The notes beneath the pieces were generated by a model that was given only the letters and a program-made list of their open reading frames with translations, did no database searches and was not told the DNA's origin. Source: Methanosarcinaceae archaeon (GTDB taxonomy: Archaea > Halobacteriota > Methanosarcinia > Methanosarcinales > Methanosarcinaceae). Taken from it: a stretch of 7,520 nucleotides of DNA. Numbering within the stretch: position 1 is the first letter of the stretch; each line of letters opens with the position of its first letter. Of the stretch, positions 6,683-7,520 are shown one piece after another. The DNA lies in the NCBI GenBank assembly GCA_030655675.1, contig JAUSPM010000069.1:1-7520 (forward strand), in the 5' to 3' direction. Made by a program: the position numbers and the translations under genes.

Positions 6683-6816
6683 GCCAAGCGGGGTGAAAGT
6701 AATACTTAAAATACATCTTATAGTTATTTGGACAGGTACTACAATTCTGTGCGGGGCTTGGCACATCCTCGTATTTCTAATACGAGGTCTTGCTAGCGCC
6801 TCTGCGCCCCAATGGG
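6683..6816 (-). repeat. Left end of the TnpB element with copy 3 of the promoter module
   Basis: Homologous to 212-328 in the same orientation. The inner part (6683-6711) is the promoter module upstream of tnpB: a TATA-like core (TTTTAAGTATTACTTT) and CACCCCGCTTGGC, about 60 bases before the ATG at 6621. The outer part carries the imperfect hairpin at 6790-6812 (GCGC arms, loop AGAG, outer TTG/CAA pairs). That hairpin keeps its arms in copy 1 while the loop changes. Its TAG stops the frame of the upstream nuclease fragment. Confidence 0.7.
6767..6787. repeat. Perfect 9-bp hairpin in the element's left end
   Basis: The sequence cctcgtatt-tct-aatacgagg is an exact inverted repeat with a three-base loop. 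It lies in a ~24-base block missing from the related left end at 212-328. It may be a transposase-recognised hairpin, or a structure that limits transcription running into the element from the host gene. Only the pairing is seen. Confidence 0.6.
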
Positions 6817-7212
6817 ATAACAGGTTGTGAATCTACACAATTGTGGAGAGAGATCGAATTTGGTGGGGAAATCATCCGATACAATCAAAGCAGGCTGAAA
6901 AATCCCCTCTCCCAATTTCAATTCGGGATAGATTTCCAATGTTTTTTCAAACTTGAATTTCCTTTCGTGTATGGGTCCGGTTTCATCGGAGATTCTAACC
7001 TTGTCTTTCAAATATGTGCGTACTACCTCCTCTTCCCATTTGATCCCTGCCTGCAGGAGAGCTTTTGAGATTGGGTTTTGGTCAGGATTGATGGTAGGCA
7101 CCCCTTCGATTTGCTTATCCTTTTTTGGGGTCGCATGGTATCGAAGATAGCGCTCACAGTCGTGGTAAAAGAACCTTGCAATTGTTGAAGGACTTAGATT
7201 GTATCGTGGCAT
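6817..7212 (-). pseudogene. N-terminal fragment of the Dna2-like nuclease-helicase
   Basis: From ATG 7212 the frame encodes ~132 host residues beginning MPRYNLSPSTIARFFYHDCERYL. The FYHDCERYLRY segment resembles the first cysteine motif of Cas4/Dna2 Fe-S nucleases, and GIKWEEEVVRTYL the helix that follows. It reaches CRFTTCYP, where homologues as I recall them proceed to the catalytic aspartate, but then enters the element's left end and stops at TAG 6793. The (D/E)XK motif and following helix are missing from both fragments. The frame extends upstream to TTG 7257, overlapping the regulator gene, but ATG 7212 fits better; neither start has a clear ribosome binding site. It begins 19 bases after the regulator's stop, suggesting an operon. 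Confidence 0.75.
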
Positions 7213-7231
7213 GAGGGTTGTAAAAAACGTA

Positions 7232-7520
7232 TCACAACATGTGTTTGAGTTTGACAATATCGTTTAGGCGAGTTTCGTTTTCAATTTGGATCTGGCTCTC
7301 TATCTTTTTGATTATGTCTTCCAATGTGACGATGAGCCGGTATATTTTTGTAGGTCTGCCTTTGCCATTTGATTTTTTCACATTACGAACTTCGATCCAT
7401 TCGTTTTCAAGCAGATCTCGCATAGCAATGCTAATCTCGGGTTGTCGTAGACCGCTAATCGATTCAATTTCTCTGGATGTGAACTCTTGCCCGTTTGTCA
7501 GGCATACGATAGATGTTGCA
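7232..7520 (-). CDS. Winged-helix transcriptional regulator, partial at the window edge
   Basis: The frame is open from the window edge (first full codon at 7519) to TGA 7232, about 95 residues, so the true start lies outside. Visible are CLTNGQEFTSREIESISG (7495-7442), then LRQPEISIAMRDLLENEWIE, the recognition-helix part of a winged helix, then a basic wing NVKKSNGKGRPTKIYRL, and a C-terminal helix rich in I, E and K that may dimerise. This resembles a family of small predicted MarR/ArsR-like regulators common in methanogens. An internal ATG at 7423 would cut the helix-turn-helix and is not the start. It lies 19 bases upstream of the nuclease-helicase gene and could regulate it; the ligand and targets are unknown. 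Confidence 0.8.
   Translation of the reverse strand, partial: ATSIVCLTNGQEFTSREIESISGLRQPEISIAMRDLLENEWIEVRNVKKSNGKGRPTKIYRLIVTLEDIIKKIESQIQIENETRLNDIVKLKHML

Larger units (their letters stand above)
5441..6816 (-). mobile_element. TnpB-only IS200/IS605-family element inserted in the nuclease-helicase gene
   Basis: About 1.38 kb. The left end (6816) is set by the homology of copy 1 and by the point where the host reading frame leaves the nuclease pattern (CRFTTCYP). The right end (about 5441) is set by the return of host coding (VTWLYEQ). Each limit may be off by several bases. The left end has an imperfect hairpin at 6790-6812 and a 9-bp hairpin at 6767-6787, as expected for ends recognised as hairpins; there are no terminal inverted repeats and no evident target duplication. 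A TGTT precedes CCCATTGG by two bases both here and at copy 1, a candidate target or TAM motif. The host segment normally lying between the two flanks is missing. Confidence 0.75.

Noticed and set aside
6793..7257. Reading the N-terminal fragment as a complete 154-residue protein starting at TTG 7257 and ending at TAG 6793.
   Set aside because: The last residues (IGAQRR) are encoded by the element's left end, and the first 15 overlap the regulator gene without a ribosome binding site; it is better seen as a truncated gene starting at ATG 7212.
1..7520. CRISPR array or tRNA/rRNA genes.
   Set aside because: No regularly spaced direct repeats were seen; the three repeated modules are kilobases apart. 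No cloverleaf or rRNA-like stretch was recognised.

Overview
The window looks like a chromosomal accessory (defence or mobile-element) region of a methanogenic archaeon, most likely of the Methanosarcina/Methanolobus type. The signs are archaeal TATA-type promoters, GGTG-type ribosome binding sites, a short protein resembling the N-terminal domain of the archaeal replicative helicase MCM, a methanogen-style winged-helix regulator, and an IS1341-type TnpB element. The genus is an inference. Every recognisable gene is on the minus strand, so transcription runs from high to low coordinates.

In transcription order the layout is as follows. (1) The C-terminal part of a winged-helix regulator (7520-7232). 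(2) Nineteen bases later, the first ~132 residues of a Dna2-like protein (7212-6817), carrying the first cysteine of a Cas4/Dna2-type iron-sulphur nuclease. (3) A TnpB-only IS200/IS605-family element (about 6816-5441) with an apparently catalytically intact TnpB. (4) The rest of the Dna2-like gene: the last three cysteines of the nuclease cluster (5440-5240), then a long intact SF1 helicase frame (5239-2195). The nuclease segment that should hold the PD-(D/E)XK active site is absent, so the insertion looks like insertion plus deletion. (5) A stand-alone ~98-residue protein resembling the MCM N-terminal helical domain (2109-1813). (6) An AbiE-like toxin-antitoxin pair, antitoxin then toxin with an 8-base overlap (1705-337), behind a leaderless promoter inside a symmetric candidate operator. 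(7) A second copy of the TnpB element's left end (328-212) without tnpB, leading instead into a 26-codon ORF with a strong ribosome binding site (162-82) and a long stem-loop (76-8).

A 25-base module (gccaag...) is repeated three times in one orientation, in front of three unrelated genes: the 26-codon ORF, the MCM-like gene and tnpB. It seems to be a promoter-bearing piece of the element's left end. The main points for follow-up are the nuclease-helicase gene broken by a TnpB element whose predicted guide matches that same gene, the stand-alone MCM-like domain, the symmetric operator of the AbiE pair, and the solo left end driving a small ORF.
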